Assembly: GCA_964539385.1 (NCBI GenBank)
Contig: CAZIJC010000060.1
Span: 1-24,474, forward strand
Direction of reading: 5' to 3'
DNA: 24,474 nt
From: JAUVZF01 sp964539385
GTDB taxonomy: Bacteria; Planctomycetota; Phycisphaerae; FEN-1346
Each line of letters opens with the position of its first letter. Position 1 is the first letter of the stretch. The notes under the pieces are model-generated. The model was not told the DNA's origin. It saw only the letters and a list, made by a program, of their open reading frames with translations, and made no database searches. Both the position numbers and the translations under genes were made by a program. This document shows, one piece after another, positions 9,701 through 16,673 of this stretch.

Positions 9701-9895
9701 CAGAGCGCCGTCGCCGCAGCCGACGTGTACGATAAGACCGCCCGCCACGCCGGTGGCGTCGAGGATTTTTCGTGCCCGCTGCTGTTCAGGCAGCGGCGCC
9801 TGTGCTGCGCCGGCCACCCGGCAGGCTAAGAGCATCGCCAAGCCGAAGACGATCATCCGGGAAGTCCGAAGTGCGCCCCATGGAGCGTCCGTCAT
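6710..9895 (-). CDS. exported methyltransferase-fold / PQQ-like beta-propeller fusion, paralog 3
   Basis: 1061 aa. AAGGAGG lies 8 nt before the ATG at 9895. The leader has an 13-residue polar extension before a hydrophobic core at about 14-30; ATG at residue 14 is an alternative start but has no comparable ribosome binding site. The methyltransferase-like domain has GCGDG at 59-63, G-L-D-A-E at 79-83 and D-E-W-T-H-Y at 166-171. The cysteine segment is C506, C543, C561 and C563. The second propeller half starts at W-P-V-Y-R-H-D-F-A-R-T-G. This copy has a lysine/alanine/proline-rich insertion at about 926-957 that the other three lack. In the acidic motif S-E-D-L it has A-E-D-P. It is 16 nt downstream of paralog 4 and 17 nt upstream of paralog 2. 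Function unknown. Confidence 0.87.
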   Translation of the reverse strand: MTDAPWGALRTSRMIVFGLAMLLACRVAGAAQAPLPEQQRARKILDATGVAGGLIVHVGCGDGALTAALHANDSYLVHGLDAEAANVEKARARIRSLGLYGKVTVEQWAGKGLPYIDNLVNLVVAEDPGAVPMAEVMRVLAPGGVAYIKTGGNWTKTVKPRPKEIDEWTHYLHGPDNNAVAHDSVVDVPRRIQWLGRPKFARAHEQAASLGACVAAGGRLFYIIDETSRADIRFPAHWFLVARDAFNGVLLWKRPVRTWVNQLRRFRSGPAETAFRLAAEGDLVYVTLGIDAPVSILDAATGRTTATCERSKNARQILRIGGKLVVLADTRPQATAQEDSQILRGLKPAPGKRAIVAADASSGKTVWHKEIDLFVHPTLAALGNRLFYQTKKNLFCLDVNTGKELWHSAATLDLTGHEVGWESPTLVAHGEAVYSADFKKIIAYSAEDGSQLWRGASSQGYNSPPDVFVIGEQVWMKGKGIVGLDRATGEVKRRISPVGGYMHHRCYRNKATDRFILLGVQGVQFVDVRSGDPSPHHWIRGTCQYGIMPANGLLYATPHSCACNMKTKLSGFWALAPGAAGKAKSESRSGDRLEKGPAYGRIDAGQTPADAADAWPVYRHDFARTGMTKAAVPATLKPAWRSRIGGRLSGVTVAAGKVFVAAVDMHTVHALDERSGAEAWRFAAGGRVDSPPTIYRGMALFGSADGWVYALRASDGALAWRFRAAPEDRRTFVNGQLESVWPVHGSVLVQEGKLVVAAGRSSYLDGGIRVCRLDPGTGRMLSQTVMYSPDPKTGKQPRPLDRKDVQGALSDILLADGGDVYMRHVKLDFQTGSQTNKGVHLFSPIGLLDDTWWHRAYWVMSDNFIAHWSGWWKIGNVVPAGRILSYDEASIFGYGRNKYLGGNTGQWRGGEKYQLFACDRPVPGRQPKPVEKKPAAKSPAKKGKRQKRPAAPVKKNRWETQVPFYVRAMVVAGDVLFIAGPPERIKTKGSGEAALVLTDPEESLAAWQGKKGAWLWAVSTKQGEKLAECKLDTPPVFDGMAAANRRLYLTTMDGNVLCFGE

Positions 9896-9911
9896 GATAA
9901 GTTCCTCCTTC

Positions 9912-12900
9912 TCACTGGTTCCCGCCCATGCACACCACCCGGCCGTCGGTCGTGGCGATAAAGACCCTGCCGTGGGCGGCGATCATGCCGTCGAACACGG
10001 GTGGGGAGTCGAGGCGGTACTCCACCTTGCCTGCGCCGTTGCGTTTGTCGAGCGACCAGAGCAGGCCGCCCTTCTCGCCGGCCAGGGCCGCCGCCTGCTC
10101 GGTCATCTTCCGGTCAAAGACCGGCTCGTTGGAACGCCCCCACATGGCCTTCTCGTCGACGACGTCCGGCGGACCGGCGACGAGGAGTTTCTCGTCCGTC
10201 ACCACCATGGCCCGCACCACCAGCGGGGGATGCGATATCTTCCAGTTGTAATCGACCGTGGTAAGGTCTCTCTCCGGGTGTTCGGCTCTCTCTCGCCAAT
10301 CGGTCATGTCGTTCTTTATGCCGCCACGCTTACGATGGAACATGCTTCTGTATGGTGAAGTGAGTTTGGAGCCATAGAGCCTGTATTCGAGCACGGAGGA
10401 GTTGCAGAGATACTCCGGGTCGCGGCTGTAGCCGTACGCTTGGTCGTCGTCCACTGCCATGATGCGTCCGGTGGGGGTGAGGCGGCCGGGCACATGCCAG
10501 AATTCCCAGACCTCGCCCGCGCCCCGTCCGTAGATCCAGTAGGACCGGTGGTACCACGAACCGTCGAGAAAACTGGTTGGCGAAAACAGGTGCCGTCCCC
10601 CGCCGCGCTGCGTGAAGGGGCTCACCATCCAACTCTTTTCGGCGGACGGCTCGCCTTCTCGCGAGAACACCGGACTCGTCATGCGCTTGCCGTCGAGCGA
10701 GAAGGGCTGGGTTTTCATGTAGACGACCTTGCCGTCGCTTGAAAGCACGTCCTTGGTGGCGACGGGCATCTTCCGCGCGTTCATCATATCCTGAAGCGTC
10801 TTGTTGGTGCCCGGAATCTGCCTGTCCATCGTGGTTTCCGAGAGGCGTTTGCCCGTCGCGGCTTCCAGGCGCACCATCGTCATGCCGCCGTCGAGGAACA
10901 TCGACCGGCCGGCGACACAGTAGACGGCGCCGGCGGCGACGAGGACGCTCCCGTGAAGGGGCCAGACGGATTCGAGTTGCCCGTAGGAGACGAGTCTCCG
11001 GTCCGCGGGAGCCGCCCTGTACCGCCAGACGAGTTGCCCGTCGGCGAGCCTCAGGGCGTAGACATATCCGTCTGCACATCCGAATACGGCCATACCGCGA
11101 TGGATGGCCGGCGGGGAATCCACCCTGCCGCCCGCGATATAGTGCCAGAGTTTCTCTCCCGTGCCTTCGTCGAGGGCGTAAACCGTGTGCCGGTCGACGG
11201 AGGCGAGAAGGACCTTGCCTGCGGCGGCCACGGGCTGCGTGAGCCTGCCGCCCACCTTCGCCTTCCACACCTGCTTCAGCGATGCGGGCACCTTGCACCG
11301 TGCACGCCCGCTTCGCGTGTTGTCGTGCCGGAAGACGGGCCACGGCGCGGCATTGGCGTCGCCGGCGGGGTCCTTCGCCGCAATCTTGCCGTACGCCGGT
11401 CCCCGGAGGAGCCTGTTACCGTCGAGGTCCCATTCGGCGGCGCGGGCTGTGACGGCGCTGAACCCCTCGAGTTTGGTCTGCATGTAGCACGCGCAGGCGT
11501 GTTGCGGCAGGTAGAGCAGGCCGTTGGCGGGCATCACGCCGTAGATGCACCCGCCCCTGGTCCAGTGATGGATCTGCCAGGTCTCGGCGTCGATGTCGAC
11601 AAACGACGTGCCCGTGCGTGGAGCAAGGAGAAAACGCTCGGTGGCCTTGCCGGGATAACACCTCTGGTGCATGAAGTAGGTGCCGGGCGGACAGGAGATG
11701 CTCTTGGACGGTTCGCCGCTGCGGATGTCCCAGGCCACGTAGGTCTTCTTGCCGTTGGCAAAGGCCCACACGCGGTCCTTCGTGACGAAGAAGTCTTCGA
11801 TGCAGTAATGTCCGCTCTGCGGTTTACCCTTCACCGTCCATTTGGTCTTGCCGGAGGCGGCATCGAATACGTTGATCGTTCCGTGAGGCGAGAAGAAGAC
11901 CATGCCGTCGCGGATAGCCATCCGTGGAGCGTACTGGGTGCCGCCGCACTTGGCCTTGATCGGTTCGGACTCCCACCGTTTCTCGCCGCTGGTCCTGTCG
12001 AGGCAGACGACTTTCCCGTCGTACAGGCATACGTACCGCCCGTTGACGGCAAGGGTCATGGGCCAGACGGGGCGTACCTTCTGCCAGAGGATTTTTCCGG
12101 TATCGGCCTGTATGGCGACGAGGCGTTTGTGGTCGGCCTTGGGCCCCCATTGGCCCCTGGCCCTTGCGGCCTCCATCCAGCAATGGGAGTGCTGCTGCCT
12201 GTAGTCGCACTTGGCGGGCTGAAGGTCGATGAGGGCGAAGAGCACGCCTTCAGAGAGAACGAGGTCCGCCAGCGACTCGGCCGCATAGGTCCGTTTGACC
12301 TCGCCGGTGGCGGCGTCGAGTGCCATCAGCGGTTTGCCGACGCCGGGGGCGATGTAAACCGTGTCTCCGGAGGCGACCAGGCGTCTCGAAATGGCTGCCG
12401 GTCCGGACTTTAGCGGAAAGAGATGGTTGAACCACCCGGGCAGTTCCTTCTTCCAGAGGACGGTCCCGTTGAAGGCGTCGCTCGCCGTCAGCATCCACCT
12501 CGCAGGCAGTTGGATAGACGCCGTCGGGCCCTCGTCCGCTACGGAGAACACGCGGCCGCCCGCCGAGACCAGCGCCTGCATGCTTGCCGTGTGGTCATGG
12601 TTGCGGGACCACCGGGGGGAGCCTACCCACTGTAGGCCCTTGGGCGGTGCGACTACCGTGTCGCGGGATACGCACGTGCCGCCGGCGTCGTGGAGGTAGT
12701 GGGTCCACTCGTCGATCTCCTTCGGCCGCGGCTTGACCGTCTTGGTCCACTTGCCGCCGGTCTTGATGTAGGCAACGCCGCCCGGTACCAGAACACGCAG
12801 CACCTCGGCCATCGCGACGTCACCGAGATCCTCAACCACGACGAGGTTGACGAGGTTGTCGATGTAAGGTAGCCGCCTGGCCGCGAGGTGATCGAACGAG

Positions 12901-13193
12901 ACCTTGCCGCAGAGGCCGAGCAGGAGGATGCGGGCGCGGGCCTTCTCGACGTTGGCCGCCTCCGCGTCGAGGCCGTGGAGGAGGTAGGAGTCATTGGCGT
13001 GCAGTGCGGCCGTCAGAGCGCCGTCGCCGCAACCGACGTGTACGATAAGGCCGCCCGCCACGCCCGTGGCATCAAGGATGCGTTTGGCCTCCTCGGTTGG
13101 CGCGGCCTGTGCGATTGCGCTTGCGTGCGGCGGGGGCAATAACACGCAAAGGGCCACTGCCATCCAGCCGAACACCATTCTTCCGCAGACCAT
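9912..13193 (-). CDS. exported methyltransferase-fold / PQQ-like beta-propeller fusion, paralog 4 (first gene of the operon)
   Basis: 1093 aa from the ATG at 13193, chosen because a hydrophobic signal peptide follows directly (residues about 6-30, probable cleavage near A-Q-A|A) and GGGAG lies 7 nt upstream. The frame stays open for another 3.4 kb upstream, but that part is antisense to the proline dehydrogenase gene and is not coding. Domains: methyltransferase-like with GCGDG at 54-58, acidic D75, late V-P-G-G-V strand; D-E-W-T-H-Y at 161-166; first propeller half; cysteine segment C512, C549, C567, C569; second half from W-P-V-F-R-H-D-N-T-R-S-G, with the conserved A-G-R-S-M-F-L-D-G-G. Additional cysteines lie in the first propeller half. 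It heads the four-gene array and faces the divergent promoter region. Function unknown; location inferred as periplasm or cell surface. Confidence 0.87.
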   Translation of the reverse strand: MVCGRMVFGWMAVALCVLLPPPHASAIAQAAPTEEAKRILDATGVAGGLIVHVGCGDGALTAALHANDSYLLHGLDAEAANVEKARARILLLGLCGKVSFDHLAARRLPYIDNLVNLVVVEDLGDVAMAEVLRVLVPGGVAYIKTGGKWTKTVKPRPKEIDEWTHYLHDAGGTCVSRDTVVAPPKGLQWVGSPRWSRNHDHTASMQALVSAGGRVFSVADEGPTASIQLPARWMLTASDAFNGTVLWKKELPGWFNHLFPLKSGPAAISRRLVASGDTVYIAPGVGKPLMALDAATGEVKRTYAAESLADLVLSEGVLFALIDLQPAKCDYRQQHSHCWMEAARARGQWGPKADHKRLVAIQADTGKILWQKVRPVWPMTLAVNGRYVCLYDGKVVCLDRTSGEKRWESEPIKAKCGGTQYAPRMAIRDGMVFFSPHGTINVFDAASGKTKWTVKGKPQSGHYCIEDFFVTKDRVWAFANGKKTYVAWDIRSGEPSKSISCPPGTYFMHQRCYPGKATERFLLAPRTGTSFVDIDAETWQIHHWTRGGCIYGVMPANGLLYLPQHACACYMQTKLEGFSAVTARAAEWDLDGNRLLRGPAYGKIAAKDPAGDANAAPWPVFRHDNTRSGRARCKVPASLKQVWKAKVGGRLTQPVAAAGKVLLASVDRHTVYALDEGTGEKLWHYIAGGRVDSPPAIHRGMAVFGCADGYVYALRLADGQLVWRYRAAPADRRLVSYGQLESVWPLHGSVLVAAGAVYCVAGRSMFLDGGMTMVRLEAATGKRLSETTMDRQIPGTNKTLQDMMNARKMPVATKDVLSSDGKVVYMKTQPFSLDGKRMTSPVFSREGEPSAEKSWMVSPFTQRGGGRHLFSPTSFLDGSWYHRSYWIYGRGAGEVWEFWHVPGRLTPTGRIMAVDDDQAYGYSRDPEYLCNSSVLEYRLYGSKLTSPYRSMFHRKRGGIKNDMTDWRERAEHPERDLTTVDYNWKISHPPLVVRAMVVTDEKLLVAGPPDVVDEKAMWGRSNEPVFDRKMTEQAAALAGEKGGLLWSLDKRNGAGKVEYRLDSPPVFDGMIAAHGRVFIATTDGRVVCMGGNQ

Positions 13194-13200
13194 TCTGTTT

Positions 13201-13205
13201 CTCCC
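13201..13205 (-). promoter_or_regulatory. ribosome binding site deciding the start of paralog 4
   Basis: GGGAG on the minus strand, 7 nt before the ATG at 13193. Together with the signal peptide that follows, it sets the true start inside a much longer open frame. Confidence 0.6.
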
Positions 13206-13259
13206 ACCGGGGGCATACGGTACACGCAACACGCAAGCCGAGAGACCCTGCGGTTGGCC

Positions 13260-13288
13260 ATTATGCCCTGCCGGGAGTTGTTCGGCAA
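13260..13288 (-). promoter_or_regulatory. candidate sigma70-type promoter for the propeller operon
   Basis: On the minus strand TTGCCG (13288-13283) and CATAAT (13265-13260) are separated by 17 nt. This matches the TTGACA / TATAAT consensus at 4 of 6 and 5 of 6 positions. It would give a 5' leader of about 60 nt before the ATG at 13193. The call rests on eye-matching only; planctomycete promoters are poorly characterised. Confidence 0.35.
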
Positions 13289-13329
13289 CCATTTGGCACG
13301 AAAACCCGCCCCCGTCGGCCGCCCGGGGC

Positions 13330-13374
13330 GCCGACGTTGAAGATGAGCAGCCCAGGTAATGCTTGAACGTCGGC
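13330..13374. repeat. imperfect 13-bp inverted repeat between divergent operons
   Basis: GCCGACGTTGAAG at 13330-13342 is the reverse complement of CTTGAACGTCGGC at 13362-13374 except at one position, with 19 nt between the arms. A further AACGTCG lies at 13387-13393, a partial third copy. Its place between two divergent start codons fits an operator or an RNA hairpin. The right arm overlaps the weak -35-like TTGAAC at 13363. Confidence 0.55.
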
Positions 13375-13549
13375 TGCGGCTTTGCTAACGTCGAGGTGGG
13401 TGCTTCAGCGGGCGGACCGCCTGATGGTACCGCATGCCTGCCTGTGCGAAGGGGTCCTCGATCCGCCCGCCGGTCGTACAGGACCGGGTGGAGGCGGGCA
13501 ACCGCATCCCGCAACGGGCCGGACGTAACGCCGACACGCTGCGCGTCAT

Positions 13550-13554
13550 GGGAG
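13550..13554 (+). promoter_or_regulatory. ribosome binding site deciding the putA-type start
   Basis: GGGAG lies 11 nt before the ATG at 13566, a slightly long but usable spacing. The ATGs at 13434 and 13548 have no better site. Confidence 0.45.
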
Positions 13555-13565
13555 ACGATCGCGCC

Positions 13566-16500
13566 ATGGAGCCAGAACAACTGGAGCCCTGCATCCAGGA
13601 CCGCGGGAGGCAGTTCTTCGCCGACATCGGCGACGAAGCGCCTTCCGTGTTCAAGAAGGACTGGTGGACCGGCAAGGTGATGGACGCGTGCATGCACAAC
13701 GAGCCGTTCAAGGTCCAACTGTTCCGGTTCATCGACGTGCTTCCGTACCTGACGACCGCCGAATCGCTGGGCCGCCACATCGAGCAGTACTTCTCGCGCC
13801 AACAGAACGTGCCGGCGGCGCTGAAGTGGGGCATCAAAGGCGTCGGACTCGGCGGCCGGGTGGCCATGAAAGTGCTGGGCGCCACCATCCGGAAGAACCT
13901 CCAGATGATGGCCCGCAACTTTATCATCGGGGCCACCGTGCCGGAGACCGTCAAGCGGCTGGGCAAACTGCGCGAGCGGGGCTTTGCCTTCACCCTCGAC
14001 CTGCTCGGCGAGGCCACGCTCGGCGAACGGGAAGCCGACCAGTACGCGGAAGGCTACATGGAACTGCTCGAGGGGCTCGCGGGGGCCCAGCCGGCGTGGC
14101 CGGCGCTCGGAGGCGAAGCGGCCGAACTCGATTGGGGCCACGCGCCGCGGGTCAACGTCTCGGTCAAGCCGTCGGCCCTGTACTCGCAGGCGGACCCGGC
14201 GGATTTCGAGGGCTCCGTCACAGGCATCCTCGCGCGCCTCAGGCCCGTCTACCGCAAGGTTATTGAGTTGGGCGGCTATCTCTGCATCGACATGGAGATG
14301 CGCCGGCTGAAGAACATCACGCTCGAGGCGTTTCGCCGCCTCCGCAGCGACCCCGAGTTCCGCAACTACCCGCATCTGGGGTTGGCGGTGCAGACCTACC
14401 TTCGCGAGACGGACGGCGACCTCGACCAACTGCTCGAATGGGCCGGCCGCGAAGGCCTGCCGATCTCGGTCCGCCTCGTCAAAGGCGCGTACTGGGACTA
14501 CGAAACGGTCATTGCTGCGCGGCGAAGTTGGCCGGCGCCCGTTTACACGGTCAAGGCCGAGAGCGACGCGGCCTTCGAACGGTCGGCCGAGAAGATCCTC
14601 CGCCGGCACGACATCTGCCACCTGGCCTGCGCCTCGCACAACGTCCGCTCGGTCTCGGCCGTGCTCGAACTGGCCCGCGCCCTGGCCGTGCCCGAGGACC
14701 GCTACGAGTTCCAGGTCCTGTACGGCATGGCCGAGCCGTTCCGCAAGGCGCTGCTGAAAACGGCCGGCCGGGTCCGCCTGTATTGTCCATACGGCCGGAT
14801 GCTGCCCGGCATGGCTTACCTGATGCGGCGTCTGCTCGAGAACACGTCGAACGAATCGTTCCTGCGTCAGACGTTCGTCGAAGGCGTTGAGATGGAGCGT
14901 CTGCTGGAGCCGCCTCAGGCCGCTGCCGATCGCGCGGCCGTCGAGACGGCGCCGAGCCCGGCGGCCACGGCGGGGACCGGGGCCGACCTCGACCCCTTCC
15001 GCAACAACCCGTTCCCCGACTGGGCGCTTCCGGACGCCAGGGCCGCCTATCGCCGCGCCCTCGACGAGGTGACGACGCAACTCGGCCAAACCTACCCGCT
15101 CTTCATCGGCGGCCGCGACGTTCTCACCGACGACCGCATGGACTCGGTGAACCCGGCCCGGCCGGCCGAGGTCGTCGGCCGCGTCTGTCAGGCCGGCACG
15201 CAGGAGGTGGAGGCGGCCGTCGCCGCCGCATCGGAAGCCTTCCCCGCCTGGCGCGACACGTCGCCGCGCGAGCGGGCGGGATACCTCGTGAGGGCTGCGG
15301 CGGTTGCCCGCAGCCGCATCTACGAACTCTCCGCCTGGCAGACTCTCGAAGCGGGCAAGCAGTGGAGCCAGGCCTACCTCGACGTGAGCGAGGCCATCGA
15401 TTTCCTCGAGTATTATGCCCGCGAGATGGTCCGCCTCGGCGAGCCGAGTTACCTGGGGGCGAAGCCCGGCGAGGTCAACGAGCACTTCTACCAGCCCAAG
15501 GGTATTGCGGCGGTGATTGCCCCGTGGAACTTCCCGCTTGCGATAAGTTGCGGCATGTGTGCGGCTGCCATCGTGGCGGGCAACTGTGTGGTCTACAAAC
15601 CTTCCGGGCTGACGCCGGTCGTCGGCCACACGTTGGCCCGGATTTTCCGTGAGGCCGGCCTGCCGCCGGGCGTCTTCAACTTCACGCCGGGTCGCGGCAG
15701 CGTCATCGGCGATTTTCTCGTCGAGCACCCGGGGGTCGGCCTCATCGCCTTTACCGGCTCGATGGAAGTGGGCCTTCGGATCATCGAGAAGGCCGGCCGC
15801 ACCCCCGACGGCCAATCGTCCGTCAAGAAGGTCATCGTCGAAATGGGCGGCAAGAACGCCGTCATCATCGACGACGACGCCGACCTGGATGAGGCCGTGC
15901 CTGCGGTCGTGGCATCGGCCTTCGGGTACCAGGGCCAGAAGTGCTCCGCCTGTTCGCGGGCCATCGTGCTCGACGCCGTCTACGACCGCTTCCTGGAGCG
16001 CCTGCTCGAGGCCGTTCGCTCGGTCAGGATCGGGCCGGCCCGGGATCCCGCCAACTTCATGGGGCCGGTCATCGACAAGGCCGCCCGGGAGAAGATACTG
16101 GAATACATCGAGATAGGGAGGCAGGAGGGCGCCGTTGCGTACGCAAGCGACGTGCCCAACGAGGGCTTCTACGTGCCGCTGACCGTCGTCACGGGTATCA
16201 CTCCCGAACACCGCCTGGCGCAGGAAGAGGTTTTCGGTCCGGTGCTGGCCGTGATGCGTGCAGACGATTTCGACCAGGCGATCGCGTGGGCCAACTCGAC
16301 CCGTTTTGCGTTGACGGGCGGCGTCTTCAGCCGCAGCCCGGAGCATCTCGAGCGCTGCCGCCGGGAGTTCCGGGTCGGCAACCTTTACTTCAACCAGCCC
16401 TGCACCGGCGCCCTGGTGGGCAGGCAGCCTTTCGGCGGCTTCAAGATGTCGGGAACCGGCACCAAGGCCGGTGGGGCGGACTATCTGCTGCATTTCATGG

Positions 16501-16652
16501 ACCCCCGTGTCGTGACCGAGAACACGATGCGCCGCGGTTTCGTGCCGTTCGCGGAGCCGGGCGGCGGCCAGGCGCACGACGTACCGGCGACGGGCGAGCC
16601 GTGCGCCGGCCCGCGCCCCGTCCGGCCGCCGGCAACGTCTGAACCGTCATAA
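13566..16652 (+). CDS. putA: bifunctional proline dehydrogenase / L-glutamate-gamma-semialdehyde dehydrogenase
   Basis: 1028 aa from the ATG at 13566. It converts proline to pyrroline-5-carboxylate with FAD, then to glutamate with NAD+. The first half (about 1-450) is the proline dehydrogenase barrel, with V-K-G-A-Y-W-D-Y-E at 305-313 and the substrate-binding R-R pair at 421-422 in Y-L-M-R-R-L-L-E-N. The second half (about 510-1000) is an aldehyde dehydrogenase: P-W-N-F-P at 663-667, F-T-G-S at 729-732, general-base Glu759 in V-E-M-G-G-K and catalytic Cys793 in G-Q-K-C-S. There is no N-terminal ribbon-helix-helix domain, so unlike E. coli PutA it should not act as its own repressor. No signal peptide, so cytosolic. 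A short Pro/Gly-rich tail follows the dehydrogenase. It starts an operon with the two citrate-lyase-like genes; the gap to the next gene is 21 nt. The start could also be 13548 or 13434. Confidence 0.93.
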   Translation: MEPEQLEPCIQDRGRQFFADIGDEAPSVFKKDWWTGKVMDACMHNEPFKVQLFRFIDVLPYLTTAESLGRHIEQYFSRQQNVPAALKWGIKGVGLGGRVAMKVLGATIRKNLQMMARNFIIGATVPETVKRLGKLRERGFAFTLDLLGEATLGEREADQYAEGYMELLEGLAGAQPAWPALGGEAAELDWGHAPRVNVSVKPSALYSQADPADFEGSVTGILARLRPVYRKVIELGGYLCIDMEMRRLKNITLEAFRRLRSDPEFRNYPHLGLAVQTYLRETDGDLDQLLEWAGREGLPISVRLVKGAYWDYETVIAARRSWPAPVYTVKAESDAAFERSAEKILRRHDICHLACASHNVRSVSAVLELARALAVPEDRYEFQVLYGMAEPFRKALLKTAGRVRLYCPYGRMLPGMAYLMRRLLENTSNESFLRQTFVEGVEMERLLEPPQAAADRAAVETAPSPAATAGTGADLDPFRNNPFPDWALPDARAAYRRALDEVTTQLGQTYPLFIGGRDVLTDDRMDSVNPARPAEVVGRVCQAGTQEVEAAVAAASEAFPAWRDTSPRERAGYLVRAAAVARSRIYELSAWQTLEAGKQWSQAYLDVSEAIDFLEYYAREMVRLGEPSYLGAKPGEVNEHFYQPKGIAAVIAPWNFPLAISCGMCAAAIVAGNCVVYKPSGLTPVVGHTLARIFREAGLPPGVFNFTPGRGSVIGDFLVEHPGVGLIAFTGSMEVGLRIIEKAGRTPDGQSSVKKVIVEMGGKNAVIIDDDADLDEAVPAVVASAFGYQGQKCSACSRAIVLDAVYDRFLERLLEAVRSVRIGPARDPANFMGPVIDKAAREKILEYIEIGRQEGAVAYASDVPNEGFYVPLTVVTGITPEHRLAQEEVFGPVLAVMRADDFDQAIAWANSTRFALTGGVFSRSPEHLERCRREFRVGNLYFNQPCTGALVGRQPFGGFKMSGTGTKAGGADYLLHFMDPRVVTENTMRRGFVPFAEPGGGQAHDVPATGEPCAGPRPVRPPATSEPS

Positions 16653-16673
16653 ACCGCACTGGAGAGAAGCGAG

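Larger units (their letters stand above)
13194..13565. other. divergent intergenic/regulatory region
   Basis: 372 nt between two divergently read operons. It holds a candidate promoter for the left operon (13260-13288), an imperfect inverted repeat (13330-13374), and a weak TTGAAC-N17-TAACGT match (13363-13391) that could serve the right operon. The right part is in frame with the putA-type gene from an ATG at 13434, but that stretch (44 codons) is rich in Arg, Pro and Gly and is probably untranslated. Confidence 0.5.

Noticed and set aside
189..13193. Calling the propeller proteins PQQ-dependent dehydrogenases.
   Set aside because: The repeats are of the general PQQ-like/BamB type. I could not identify the catalytic Asp/Glu, calcium site or vicinal disulfide of quinoprotein dehydrogenases.
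13294..13299. TGGCAC resembling the -24 element of a sigma54 promoter.
   Set aside because: The expected -12 GC element at the right distance (TTGC-like) is missing; CCCGC is found instead.
13194..16577. The frame of paralog 4 stays open to 16577, giving an apparent protein of over 2200 residues.
   Set aside because: The extension is antisense to the well-supported proline dehydrogenase/aldehyde dehydrogenase gene and has no recognisable domain; a ribosome binding site and signal peptide mark the true start at 13193. High G+C makes stop-free antisense frames common.
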